From the NCBI GenBank assembly GCA_039602395.1, contig JBCNJP010000003.1, forward strand, positions 20,422,956 through 20,486,955: a DNA stretch of 64,000 nt, given 5' to 3'. Within the stretch, counting starts at the first letter, position 1, and each line of letters starts with the position of its first letter. The notes under the pieces were generated by a model. That model saw only the letters and a list, made by a program, of their open reading frames with translations, did no database searches and was not told where the DNA came from. This document shows, piece by piece, positions 33,008 to 44,599 of this stretch. Both the position numbers and the translations under genes were made by a program. Source of the stretch: Deinandra increscens subsp. villosa (taxonomy: Eukaryota; Streptophyta; Magnoliopsida; Asterales; Asteraceae).

Positions 33008-33665
33008 TCAGTTTGACCAGTGTGCAAGTACTTCTAGAAGGCTTATCGATGATTGCAAAGTTGTTGATGGAGGAGTATTCTGCTTAACTTAAATTTCATG
33101 ATAAATTTTTCTAACCTGCAAATTTTGTGAAATCCAAAATTACAAACTATCTGTGTTGATTAATCAGTTTTCTTTGCGTACAGTTTTTTCTCAACAACCC
33201 AAAAATAGAGTCCTGTTTTTGTGTAAAATGAAAATCAAAAATAGAGTTTTCTTTTAAGGGGGAGAATTGTAAGTAAAGGGGAGTATTTGAGAAAAAGCAT
33301 GTTATGGGGAGAAGGTGAATACATGCCAAATATATAAGGAAGGTGAATACATACACAATTTATAAAATTGTGAGAAATTGATCATTGGGAAATGATGGTA
33401 CATTGGCTTATGTATCTGACTCATGGAGAGAGTAGATGAAAGAGCCATAAGATCATCGTTTGTTATGTTTGGTAGGCTCGGCAAATCAGAAAGTATTCAG
33501 ATGTGATATACACTAAATACTTAATGCTTGACCATGTGGATAACATCTTGATGCATATTTCATGACACAAAAAGAAAAATAAGTGTGAGAATAGTAATGA
33601 GAAGTCACTGTGTATACATGCGTTCATTTTGCAAAGATTTAAACTTGTTTGATTTTCTTTATTTT
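33008..33665 (+). other. Element E 3' leader, first part
   Basis: Non-coding, AT-rich. Shares blocks with the equivalent parts of A, D and F (atgatggtacattg, cggcaaatcagaaagta, gtgacttct-type end). No ORF. Confidence 0.6.
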
Positions 33666-33906
33666 GTCAAACGATCGGACTTTCTCTGCGTGTCCACAAG
33701 ACCGACCTGATTGTTGTTCGTTTGACGTTCTGCTTTATTTTCTTTGGTGTTTCGTATAACTCATCGGACTTTCTCTGCGTGTACGGGAGTACCGACCTGA
33801 TTGTTGTTGGGTTATACAATTTCAACTTGTCTTATTTTCTTTATTTTGTTAAATCCGAGGCCTTATCTGCGTATCGAAATATCGACCTTAAGGTAGACGA
33901 TTTAAC
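33666..33906 (+). other. Triple stem-loop array, element E (reference copy)
   Basis: SL-a 33,666-33,726 closes with gtcaaacga/tcgtttgac. SL-b 33,754-33,817 closes with gtataactc/gggttatac (one G-U). SL-c 33,848-33,906 closes with gttaaat/atttaac. Inside SL-a and SL-b: tcgg, the unpaired run actttctctgcgt, a small hairpin (gtc-cacaa-gac in a, gtac-ggga-gtac in b), then ccga. SL-c is a divergent version with ccttatctgcgt. The block lies between gag and the 3' hairpin. Confidence 0.85.
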
Positions 33907-34439
33907 ATTCTTATTTCTTTTTGTATGGAACACAGTTGACAATATCTTGAAAAATATTATACTTTGTGATAATTCACAAGTGTAATCACAAAAGGAAAAA
34001 AAAAAACAGAAAATGTCTGATTATGTCTAATAGTGTGGGGTACACTGGTCAAAGCAAATCTAATCAATATCTTAACATATCTAGGTGTTATGAGTATGAT
34101 TCTGCCTGAGTTTAAGATGGACAAATTATACCGGCAATCAACATGACTTATGTGCTTCAATTAGTTGAAATTGAAGTGTAGTTTAGTGCGTTATGTCTAA
34201 TATGATCTCATATAGTGATCTTTCTCATACCAAAAATAGTGTCTGATTCAGTATTGCTTTTTCATTTCATATCAAGAAAAGCACAAAAAGAATTTCGGTG
34301 TGTTTTAGCATAAACTTTGAAAAATCAAAAAGATTTTAGGTTTGTTTTGATATAAACTTTCTAAAAGCCAAAAAGACTTTACTTTTGCGTTATTGTCGAT
34401 CTGATTAACACGTGATACACATTCATTTGTCAAAATCAT

Positions 34440-34475
34440 ATCTTGGAGTCTCGAAGAGACGTTTCGTGCCAAGAT
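34440..34475 (+). other. Conserved 3' hairpin, element E
   Basis: Outer stem atcttgg/ccaagat encloses gtctc-GAA-gagac plus a short 3' bulge. It ends about 250 nt before the 3' LTR. Confidence 0.78.
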
Positions 34476-34715
34476 TATTTAAATGTTTGAGCAGGTTGCA
34501 GTAGTGCAAGAGATCACAACTTCAAGTCTTCTGAAGCTGTTGATAAAAGAACAGAGATACTCTAAACATTGTCAAGTATTCAAGATCAAGTTTCAATCGA
34601 GTTGAGGAGGAGTTTTTTCGAAGATTCATTTTATTGGACGAACGGATTTTACACTTGAGGGGGAGCTTGTTTAAAGATACAGATTTGATGATGTTGAAGA
34701 GATACTGCACACGAC

Positions 34716-34726
34716 GAGGGGGAGTT
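34716..34726 (+). other. Element E polypurine tract
   Basis: gagggggagtt directly precedes the 3' LTR at 34,727. The same ggggagtt adjoins every 3' LTR of the family in this window. Confidence 0.88.
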
Positions 34727-35076
34727 TGTTGATACCTGATATGTGCGTCGTGTGAAGTATCAAGCAGAGTTCAAGTTCAAGCCAATTGTCTACTGGCCGA
34801 ACCTGGTCCGAACCAGGAGTTCGGACTGGCCGAACCTGGAGTTCGGACAGGGTTCGGATTAGGCTGTATAAATAGCAAACTTGTCTTTGTATTCAGGGGG
34901 TCTAGGTGTGTGAGATTCTCTTAAGTGTGTGTTTCTGAGAGTGTTTCTCTGTGTCTGTTTCTAAGTGTTTTACTGATTGTAATTGTTCGTTTGTGATCAA
35001 TAAAACAATCGGTTAATTACGTTTCGATGTCCGAATAGCTAGATTGAGTAGACGATCCTATGCTCACGCATTTTCA
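34727..35076 (+). repeat. Element E 3' LTR (350 bp)
   Basis: TGTTGATAC...GCATTTTCA, followed by TSD gaatt. TATA box at 34,867-34,874. Confidence 0.93.
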
Positions 35077-35082
35077 GAATTA

Positions 35083-35545
35083 TTACCATTACATTTGTTA
35101 TTAGGATCTAATTAATGATTACGATTAAATTAGTAAAGAAAAAAAATGATGGAAGGGTATTTTAGTGTCGCCCACTTCTATTGACTTTTTATCAAGTTCC
35201 CACATCTTTTTTCAAACGTTCATAATTTTTATATACTACATTATTTTACCAAAATAAAAATATATTACACAAAAAATGAGGGTTTTTATCTTTAAAACGA
35301 TTATAGTGTTTTTATATATAGAATTATTTTTTTATGTTTTTCAACTCTAGTGCATCATTATGTCTTTTTAGTCGTCATTGTGTTTTTCTTAAATTATTAG
35401 TTTTAAACAACATGATTGTAAAATATCTTGATTGTGTAGTTCTAATATGTAAAGCACAATATTAAGATAATAATAAATTTATGCAATACATAAAAAAATA
35501 ATAAAACACAATGATAAATACATATTACACAATGACCAGAAACAT
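35083..35545 (+). repeat. Dispersed AT-rich repeat, uninterrupted copy
   Basis: Homologous to 7,981-8,028 joined to 9,290-9,800. Serves as the empty-site reference for the TIR element at 8,035-9,065. No coding capacity and no clear termini. Confidence 0.65.
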
Positions 35546-36470
35546 TAGAAATAAAGATCTATTGGATATTTTATATATAAATATTATAGTATTTGTTACC
35601 ATATATTTATAAATGATATGAAAGGGAATCTTCTAGAGTGTGTGCTTTTTATGTTTGTATTTGTTACAATATAAAGTTTGTGAATTATTATTATTATTAA
35701 TTCATATGAGTTATGTAAGACTCTTCATATAAATTATTAATTCACTAGAGTTATTGAGACTCCCCATACATCCTTCTTTGTAGTATAAATACAAGGCATG
35801 TGTCCCTTGTTCAAGACACAAAAAAGGATACTCTACATGTTTGAGAGAACACACACAAGCAAAGTAGAATTTCCAGCATTCTTTGACCTTCGCGCTCTTG
35901 TTTCAGGTACTATTTCGGGTGCTAGGTTGATCCCGGCAGTACACACTGCTTCGGCTGTTGTATCCTAGGAGACAAATGAGTTTACTTGGGTAGCCTGAAA
36001 TCTGGTTTAAGGGACATCTGTTGTACAAAAAGCCTCAGCCACCCTTTTATTTTTTATTTATTATACTTTATTTTTGTTATTGTTTTTCTTCTGTTCTTCT
36101 TCTCTGATTGTTATTTTCTCCAAGTTGTGTTTGGTATTTCTTCCGTTGTAATTCTCTATATTGTAATTCGAAATTTTATTTATTATTTTGATTTTATGTG
36201 AATGGTGTTCCTACAATCTTAAAACAGACTTTTGCTTTTACAACGTTCAAAAAACCCGATTACAAAATAGATTACTTTTCTTTGGGTTTTAAAATCCGGT
36301 TTGGTTTTCTGTCAAACAATTATTACCCGACCTTATGTAAAGTTGGGTTGAACTTTTAGAACACTTGTAATCAGTTAACTTTATTTTGTGCAAGCTTTTG
36401 GGTAAAGCTTGGCTATTGGGTTTTAGTAAACTAACTTTTCCTTGCTTTGATTTTTGTTCTTGTTTCAGAA
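35546..36470 (+). repeat. Probable 5' LTR and leader of copia element G
   Basis: A TATA box (35,784-35,791) is followed by a leader with cacacaagcaaag, a pyrimidine-rich stretch and ttgatcccggcagtacacactgc-like sequence, then T-rich DNA up to the gag start at 36,471. LTR ends could not be fixed and no tRNA-iMet PBS is evident, so only the overall role is inferred from position upstream of gag. Confidence 0.45.
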
Positions 36471-37175
36471 ATGTCTACTACAGTGGTTAGCTCATCTTCC
36501 ACCATGGGACCTCTTGTCTCCACTATTATGGGACCATTAGTTGGTACCCAAGCGGCCCAAACTGTGGCCAACCATGTTGAAAAACTAGAAAAGTTTTCTG
36601 GTTTGAACTTCAAGAGATGGCGGCAAAAGATGTTTTTTTTATTTGACTACTCTGAATCTCACAAGATTCTTGACTGAGTCACCCCTAAAGTTGCTGAAGC
36701 AAATGCGAATGCTCAATCTATGAGTGCCCTTCAGGCTTGGAAGCATTCTTAGTACTTACGCCGGAACTCTGTGTTAAACAATCTTGCTGATGCTTTGTAC
36801 AATGTGTACTGCAAGACAACGGCTGCCAAAGAATTGTGGGAGTTATTAGAACGCAAGTAAAAAACAAAAGATGCTGGAACAAAGAAGTTGTCGTGGCAAA
36901 ATTCTTGGATTATAAAATTGTTGACTCTAAAACCGTGATTAACCAAGTTCAGGAATTGCAGGTCATTCTTAGTGACATTCTGTCTGAGGGAATGGTTCTT
37001 GGTGAAACATTTCAAGTGGCTGCCATGATCGAGAAATTGCCTCGAAATTGGGTGGATTTCAAAAATTACCTTAAGCATAAGTAAAAGGAAATGAGTATGG
37101 AGGACCTTGTGGTCCGTCTACGAATAGAAGAAGACAACAGGTTGGCACAAAAAGGAAGCCAAGTGGAGACATATG
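36471..37175 (+). pseudogene. Element G copia gag, N-terminal half
   Basis: Plus strand ATG at 36,471; MSTTVVSSSS then HVEKLEKFSGLNFKRW, the typical N-terminus of a copia Gag (Retrotran_gag/UBN2 type), followed by AAKELWELLERK and a VAAMIEKLPRNW-like block (QVAAMIEKLPRNWVDFKNYL). Stops (for example at 36,675) and a frameshift near 36,860 break it. At 37,175 it is cut by the LTR of element F. The reading frame resumes at 61,838 after F (E-T-Y | A-K-T-N). This family differs from the gag-only family. Confidence 0.8.
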
Positions 37176-37574
37176 TGAAAGTTTGTGAGCATCAGATCGT
37201 CTACTCAATCTAGCTATTTCGGATACAAAACGTAATTAAAAGTTGTTTTATTGATCACAAGAGAACAATTACAACTCTGGAATCACTCAGAGAAAACACT
37301 GTACAAAACACACACTTAAGCTCAGACGCCTCTCTCTCAGTTACGAATTACAAAGCACAAACAACTATTTATACACGACTGTTTGAACTCAGACGAACTG
37401 GCGGTTCGTCTGGTCCGAACCCATCCGAACTGCTAGTTCGGATGACCTTGGTTTGTTCCAGTTCGGACCTAGTTCGCGAAATAGCTTTGTCTTATTCAGA
37501 TCTTCCCACCATCTTGTTCAGATACTTCACACGACGCACGATACTTCACACGATGCACATATTATGTACCAACA
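37176..37574 (-). repeat. Element F left LTR (399 bp)
   Basis: Minus-strand ends TGTTGGTAC...CTTTCA. U3 has ccgaac/gttcgg motifs (37,385-37,475). Followed by PPT complement aactccccc at 37,575. Confidence 0.9.
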
Positions 37575-37804
37575 AACTCCCCCTCGGCGTGTGCAGTATC
37601 TTTTCAACTCTTTCCGTTAGAATCATGTGTGCAGTATCTGCTCATCTAAACAATCGTATCTTTGAACAAACTCCCCCTAACTTGATGGTATCTTAATCTT
37701 GAATACTTGACGATGTACAGTGTTTCTTTGTCTTTATCAGCAGCTTCAGAAGACTTGAAGTTGTGACATACTTCTTCACTTAGCAACGTGTTCAAATATA
37801 TATA

Positions 37805-37840
37805 ATCTTGGCGCAAAACGTCTCTTCGAGACTCCAATAT
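37805..37840 (-). other. Conserved 3' hairpin, element F first leader
   Basis: Arms atcttgg/ccaatat (one substitution) around gtctc-GAA-gagac. Confidence 0.7.
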
Positions 37841-38358
37841 ATTGATTTTGAAAATTTAATTTGTATCACGTGTCGATCAGATCGAAAATAAAGTAGAAAT
37901 AAAATCTTTTTGGCTTTTAGAAAGTTTATATCAAAACAAACTTAAAATCTTTTTGATTTTTCAAACTTATGCTAAAACACACTTAAAATCTTTTTGATTT
38001 TTCTGAAATGAAAAGAAATTGTAATACAAAATCAGAATCTATTTTTGGTATGAGAAATATCACTATCTGGGATCATATTTGTCATAACGCACTAAACTAC
38101 ACTTCAATTTCAAGTAACTGAAGCACACAAGTCATGTTGATTGCAGATATAATTTGTCCATCTTAAACTCAAGCAGAATCATACTTGTAATATCTGGATA
38201 TGTTAAGGTATTGATTAGATATGCTTTGACCAATGTAGCCCACACTATCAGACATATTCAAACTTTTTTTTTTCTCGTGCGATTACACTTGTGATTATCA
38301 CATAGTGATTTTAACCATGATATTGTCAACTGTGTTCCATGCAAAAAGAAATAAGAAC

Positions 38359-38598
38359 GTTAAATCGTCTCCTTTAAGGTCGATCTTTCGATACGCAGAT
38401 AAGGCCTCGAATTTAACAAAATAAGAAAGATAAAACAAGTTGAAATTGTATAATTCAACAATAATCAGGTCGGTCTTCTGGACACGCAGAGAAATTCCGA
38501 TGAATTATACGAAACACCAAAGAAAATAAAGTTGAACCTCAAACGAACAACAATCAGGTCAGCCTTATGAGCACGCGGAGCAAGTCCGATCGTGTGAG
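38359..38598 (-). other. Triple stem-loop array, element F first leader
   Basis: Closing stems ctcaaacga/tcgtgtgag (one mismatch), gtataattc/gaattatac (nine perfect pairs) and gttaaat/atttaac. Confidence 0.78.
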
Positions 38599-38967
38599 AA
38601 AATAAAGAAAATCAAACAAGTTTAAATGTTTACAAAATAAACAAATGTATACACAGTGACTTCTCATTTTCTTTTCCACACTTATTTTTCGCTTTTTGTC
38701 ATGAAACTTCAAGTTGTTATCCACATGGTTAAGTATTAGTATTTAATGTACATCACATCAGTATACTTTCTGATTTTCCGAGCCTACCAAGCACATCAAA
38801 CAATGATCTTATGACTTTTTCATCTACTCTATCAATGACTCAGATACGTAAGCCAATGTACCATCAGTTCCCAATGATCAATTTCTCAAGATTTTATATA
38901 TGTTGCATGTATTCACCTTCTCAATATTTTGCATTTTTCCAATAACATGTCATTTCTCCCCCTTACT

Positions 38968-39059
38968 TGAAATTCTCAATCTAGCTATTTCGGATACGAG
39001 AAGTAATTAAAATGATTCTTTTATTGATCACAGAAGAACAACCGTACAATCAAAGACAC
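38968..39059 (-). repeat. Middle LTR of element F, left part
   Basis: From ctcaatctagctatttcgg (38,975) it matches LTR positions about 29 onward. The first 20 or so bases are missing or replaced. It continues at 55,482 beyond element H; gacac (39,055-39,059) is H's target site. Confidence 0.75.
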
Positions 39060-41919
39060 TATCACACCCTCAAAATCCACCTGCGAAGTATAACCGCGAG
39101 GCGTGTGACAAACCAGGATCCGGGTCATTAGTCATACCAAACCATGCAAACACATAAAAAAAGTTTAAGAAAATGCGGAAGCGTAAAATGTAAGTAGAAG
39201 TGTTGCGCAAAACACGCGCCCTCAAACCAAACACGAAAATAAACCCAAAAGTAAAAGTTGAAATGCAAGTCAAAATGTTCAACATGTCATGTGTTATGCA
39301 TCCTAGCGTGATCATACCTCAATAACCTACGAAAGACATGCTATGTGGATCAGCGCAAGACTGGTGAGTTCATAATTATCAATGCATGAAAAGTAAAGGT
39401 TTGTAAAGATGTTTGTACTATAAATGTTTGTACCATGGTAATCATAATCGTAATTGTAGCTAGCTAGGTCAATAATGCTATCACTATGTGGTTCGCAATC
39501 GAAGCGTGACTGTTTGTGTTTGTAATGCCTTCCATCATCGCCTAACACGGGCGATGATGATACTGTTTAGGCTAATATTACACCCATTCGACATCCAGTC
39601 GAGTTAGAGCGACTAACGCGGGTGACGTTTGTCAAACTCAGTAGTACTACTAAAGATTACATCGCTTTCTCATAAACTAATGGTTCGAAATGTAAGGATT
39701 ATGTGTGCACATACGTGATCAGCCATACAATTATATTACCAGAAATGTTTGTAGCATGCTTTTCTCTCTCAAGGAGATACTTAGAGAGAAAAATGTTAGA
39801 GAACTCACCTTTAGGGGCTCTCAGAAGTTTGATATGATGCAGATGATTATCCTACAAATCACCTATATGTATGCAACTGTGTGAGACGACAGTGAAGAAC
39901 ACTTAGACTAACTCAGTGACCTTGACGACATGTTGGTGACTTAATAACTGATGTGTTTGTTTGTTTAGTTAACCTCTCTATTCTGGAGAGTTTCTATGTC
40001 AGGCAAGTTCCTTTAAATAGCAAGTTTTAATTATAACACGTAAGCACAACAATCGTTTCTAGCATGCATTCTAATCGTTCACTGCGATAACAAAGAGCAC
40101 GCAGGGTTTCACAGTTTAAACATACATATCACAAGGTTTCCTAAAATAATCATGCTAACCAACTACACACGTTAATAAATTCCTAATTTCACCAATCATA
40201 TTTCATGCAATGATTTCCCATTTACACGTGTTAGACACGCACGTAATCTCAAACGATTCTAACTAAATTAACACGACTTTTAAAATTATAGAATTACATC
40301 CTCTTCTTAAAATGCAAGGTACGTTGTGGTGCCACTAGATCGTTTAGTCCAATAAATACGCAAGTTATAACAATCTAAGAGTGTAGTCATATTTTGTGTG
40401 TCATGTTTTATATCAAGAGTACCACTTTTCATGATTATATAAATTGTGTGTCATGAGTTCACTAAATTTCATAACACTTTTTATGGTACACAATTCCTAA
40501 GTTTTTCAACAAAAATCATTTAATGCAATATCAACCTAAATGGCAGCAAAACAAATAAAAGGCAAAACTACGGGGTACTAGGTTCGAACCTGGGGCAACT
40601 AGTTACATCACAAGAGTCTTCACCACTAGAGCAAATTCTAAATTTGTTACTTACCGAGATCCAAATGTATTTAACCCTGCAGATTCGGTTTTATCTTCTT
40701 GAATTAAAATATAAAAAAACATAAGAGTTGGTGTGAGCAGGATTCGAACACACGACTCCCCAGTCTCAACACCAGCGCCTCTACCACTAGTCTAATTCAG
40801 ATTTGGTGAACATAAGCAGGTTACGTGATATATAACTACTTACATGCAGACATCATCTTCTTCAGTGCAAAACCTACACATCGAATTTACCAATGAGGAA
40901 CCAAATTCCATCGAAATTAATATCTAAGCATGCGATCCTAACATCACAGTAGCACATAATTTACATCTACTATCCATAAAACAATAGACTTGGAGGAACA
41001 GAGGTTCGTAAGTTTTTACGATTTCATACCAAACTACATAACTCATTCACGTAATTAAGCATCTTCGCTATCGTTACTAGCCTATCATGAACATAGAACC
41101 AACCAGTGGCCTATAAGGATTTTATCAAGCATACTACGTCTCGGGTTCATCGGAGATCTCGAAAAAAAGAAAAAAACAATGCCGAGGGGTTTACCTTTGA
41201 TTGCGGTGGGTTCCTACACTCCTCGAGATCGGTTACTCAGGTCACGGTGACGAAGCGACCTCCTGGTCTTCCAGCAACAACAGCACAGGGGGCTGTTGCA
41301 GGCCCTGTTGATCGGAGAAAAAAAAAGGAAGAAACAAGAGAGGAGTTCGGTCGAGCAAGTGGGAGAAAAAGAAAAGATCGAGTTGTTGTGGTCGAGATGT
41401 GAGGGTTAGCAGTTGATTAAAAGAAATCAGGAAGGGGATGTCGGCAGCTTTCCGGACTTCGTTTGGGATTTATCTCAATTCAAAATTTGAATTGAGATGT
41501 TACTCTTAATACCCCTCAAGTCACAATAATTTTCGTCTAAGGTCCCTCCACATTTCTAACCGCAACTTTTACATGCGTGCACGATTTGTTCTAAGCTTGA
41601 CGTCTACATAAATGCTCGGTTCATGTAATTCTATTAGCACATAATTCCACATGAAATCACAATCACGTAACATCAAATAGCACGCATGTACACATAATAT
41701 TATAGAGTTGTAAGTTATTCATTTGTATTCGTTCGATAGTGTTTTAATAATTTAGTCACCAACGATTAGGACCTACTCAACTCGTGTGTGATTGTCTGAG
41801 GACTCGATGACCCATATAAAATTCCTATTAGATGTATGAATGCATGTATGTTTGAAATAAGTAGTTGTTCATGTTCGTGTTTGTCCAGAAAAATCACCTG
41901 GATTTACCGGGTGTCACAT
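39060..41919 (-). repeat. Element H 3' LTR (2,860 bp)
   Basis: Begins tatcacaccc (TG mutated to TA relative to the other LTR) and ends gggtgtcaca. Aligned throughout with 46,784-48,990 plus 54,887-55,476. Open frames inside it (for example 41,106-41,402) are not conserved between the two copies and are not treated as genes. Confidence 0.9.
40570..40800 (-). other. Two tRNA-like A/B-box modules in element H LTR
   Basis: On the minus strand, tctagtggtgaagac with aggttcgaaccta (complement of about 40,580-40,632) and tagtggtagaggcg with tgttcgaatcctg (complement of about 40,738-40,792) each give an A-box then B-box at tRNA-like spacing. Neither folds obviously into a complete tRNA. Both recur in the other LTR at about 48,315-48,370 and 48,473-48,535. 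Confidence 0.6.
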
Positions 41920-41940
41920 CATCCCCTTGTTGAAGGAATT
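41920..41940 (-). other. Element H polypurine tract
   Basis: The complement of catccccttgttgaagg, i.e. ccttcaacaaggggatg, directly precedes the 3' LTR on the minus strand. Confidence 0.75.
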
Positions 41941-41989
41941 TTCGTCCCGAAAATTAAGATCATTGCTAGTTTGCTAGGCACCAAGAAAC

Positions 41990-43400
41990 ATAAAACTTTC
42001 AGTTGTCACATCATCCCCTTTGTTGAAAAAAAATTTTGTCCCTGAAATTTAAATGTTACTTCCGTTGACTGGCCTTTTTCTGTTCGAATAATTGTGTATA
42101 CTTTTCGTATATTATGTTCGTCGGGTTCTTGTGATCACTGATCTTTGCCTTAAGTTTCCAACGAACCTTGAAGTTTGATACATTTATTAATTTGCGTTGT
42201 TTCCCAATTCGGCTCATTGTTTTTCACTGGTTCCTAGTGAGTTATGACTGTCCATCGAGTTTCAACTTTTCGAGTGAAATGATGAGTGTTTCATGTGATA
42301 ACCACTCTTCTGGTTAGATGCAGGAAAGGCATTGTGTTTGATGTGGGTACATTTACACCTTGTCGGTATGTTTTACTCTCATGCTGCAGGAATAATTCTA
42401 TTTATGATCGTGAATACTTCCTCATGCGTTAAGATCGGTTTCCCTGTTTTTCACAAAACGGATGATCCTTACCAGGGTAACACCTTCGATATGATGTTTG
42501 CCGGCATAATTCCTCTAATGCTCGGAAGTCGTTGCCATACAGTCTCGGGTTTGCATGATCCTCTCCAGTATTTACCACTTATGATCTATGAGCTGAGTAT
42601 CAGTAACTACTGCCCATTAGGGAGGTGACCTACACTTTTGTCCATAGGATTGCATCAAATGGTGCATTCTAAATGCTAGTGTGTTAATTGTTGTTGTAAT
42701 GCACTCTGCCAAGTGTCAGAAGCATTTCTCAGTTGTTGCTGAAATCCATCGAACATGCCCTAGGCATTATTTTCTGATGATATGCGTGGGTTCATTCACT
42801 CCGCTCATAGGTTTGAGGATGATACGTAGCGCTCGTGTCTAGGCGTGTTCCCAAAGCCTTTTGTAATTCTTTCCGGAATGAGATGTAAATTGGATATCCT
42901 ACCCGATATGGTTGAAGTGGGACCTCATGCCATGAGAGGATCTTTTACCTGCAGGACTGAAATAATTTCTCCATTATGCCAGTCCTTTTGATCGTTAGAA
43001 AGTGTGTGGGTTTGTCCTTTGACAAACGAGCACCGAGATCGTATCATGTTCGCTTGATGTTCGAGGTAGTTTGATGCTAGTGTCTATAGATGCTTGTCTC
43101 TACTTCACCTAAGGACGTTTCCGATTGTAATAGTTTGGATAACTGCTGATGTAGGATCTTAACCTTGGGTTGAATCAGACACTTGCCCACACAAGTTCTA
43201 ATTTCGGCCTTCACTTCAGTCATTAGTAGAGTATTTTCCAATGTTTGTACCATTTATCCGTACCAACTGTGAGCTTCATAAGTTACTCTCTTTCTGAGAT
43301 TCTAGTACCAGAACCCACATATTTGACGAATGTCGTCCAGTTCGCCTCAAAGAGTTTGTCGTTTTCTCGTAAGAATCCTGCCCCTACATTAGTTTCTTAT
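41990..43400 (-). pseudogene. Element H integrase and C-terminal Pol remnant
   Basis: Heavily mutated minus-strand sequence with recognisable gypsy integrase order: DIQFTSHSGKNY, a spacer, YGQKCRSPP near 42,640, a RERI-like RIMQTRDCM helix, then SLEKLKLDGQ and VRWK-like blocks near the C-terminus. Stops and frameshifts are frequent. Integrase would insert element cDNA; this copy cannot encode it. Confidence 0.55.
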
Positions 43401-43499
43401 AGTGCCTCGAGTTAAGCGTCCCAAGTTTGCTCTAGTGGTAATATAGTGAGTTGGAATGTCTGGGCTTGATTAAGTTAAGGGGTTTCCTTTCTGCTTAAG

Positions 43500-44440
43500 G
43501 AACCAACTACGCTGCTAGACTTGCTTGTATGATATATGGGGTTCGTTCTTGGTCCGACTCTTAGTCCCACCTCCAAGGCACCATTAGTGTTTATATATAT
43601 GGTGTACCACAGCTAACCCACCACCCCTTTGGTATTTCAGAAGCGTACTAGTCGCCTACCAGAACCCCCTTCCATCTGATTGGTAAGTAGGCGAGTGTAG
43701 AGATATGATAAGATATGATAAGGGCTCATAATGACAGCAAGGACATACGGCTCCGCCACATGCCGTTGTGTCTACGAATACTTGTTTGCGTAATCTCTTT
43801 TAGACTACTATAATCTATGAAGGTAGTGCACCTGGTGCCATACAAATAGTATTCCCAAACTTTCAAATGTAAGTTCCATTACCTCAAGGTTCTATATCAT
43901 AGGTAGTGTAGTTCCACTCGTGAATATTTAACTAGTGTGAAGCGTAACCAATATACTCCTCGGTGAATCATTTGTGGTATCCAACTAATTCTAGAAACTT
44001 CTGCACCCTTGTTAGAGTCATCGGTGCCTCCCAGTCCTTGATAGCCCCGACCCTTTCTGGGTCGACATATGATTCATTCTTTTTAACCATGTACACTAGG
44101 AATTTGGCCTTCCGAATCTAAAAGTCGCGTTTTGAGAACTTAGTGTATATCTTCTCTTGTCTCAATTGTTACAGGACCAATCGCAACTATTCCTGATGTT
44201 CTTCCTTGTCTCTGGTGTAGGTTCATATATCATTTATGTAGGCAGTGACAAATTTGTCATGGTACGATTTTACACAGTGTACATATAGAGTTCATGGGTA
44301 TGCAGATGTATTGGTCATTTCAAAGGCATGTCTCAAAATTCGAAGTGTCCAAGCCCCATGTGGAACATTGTTTTTGAGATATCCTTCTCCAATATCCTTG
44401 GATGAAAATGATCTAGTCACAATTTTAATCCTTGAATAGG
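43500..44440 (-). pseudogene. Element H reverse transcriptase and RNase H remnant
   Basis: Minus strand: DISKTMFHMGLGHFEF, then the catalytic box region AYINDI (YIDD-like with the second Asp as Asn in one position), EKIYTKFSKRDF, YVDPERVGAIKDWEAP and QKFLELVGY, the classic Ty3/gypsy thumb. RNase H block YYLYGTRCTTF lies near 43,840. Stop codons interrupt it. The RT start is much closer to gag than usual, implying loss of protease and the RT N-terminus. Confidence 0.78.
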
Positions 44441-44599
44441 AGTTCGACTCCTCGTGCTGGTCGAACCAGTCATTGGTTCGGGATAAGGGTACTTGTTCTA
44501 TGAAGCACATGGATCCTAGTTCAACAGGTTCTGTCCTAAATAGTTTACCAAGATTTGCGATATGAACGTTTACTAGTACAAGTGTCAAACCAGTATGTT

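Larger units (their letters stand above)
28836..35081 (+). mobile_element. Element E: complete gag-only LTR retrotransposon (TR-GAG type), TSD gaatt
   Basis: Target duplication gaatt at 28,836-28,840 and 35,077-35,081 brackets a 6,236-bp element (28,841-35,076): 350-bp LTR, PBS, motif-rich leader, long gag, 3' leader with the triple stem-loop array and hairpin, PPT, 350-bp LTR. No protease, integrase, RT or RNase H motif occurs. LTRs differ by about 12 substitutions and 2 indels (around 96% identical). It is the best reference copy of the family in the window and the only one on the plus strand. Confidence 0.93.

Noticed and set aside
33666..33906. Stem-loop modules as hammerhead ribozymes
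   Set aside because: The CUGAUGA and GAAA catalytic cores with the proper three-stem junction are not present; cctgattg and gaaa loops only resemble parts of it.
40736..40800. A genuine tRNA gene
   Set aside because: A- and B-box-like sequences are present but acceptor and anticodon stems do not pair convincingly; kept only as tRNA-like modules.
41106..41402. 98-codon ORF in the H LTR (and 45,332-45,730, 42,332-42,628)
   Set aside because: Not preserved in the second LTR copy, or antisense to degraded gag/integrase; no domain.
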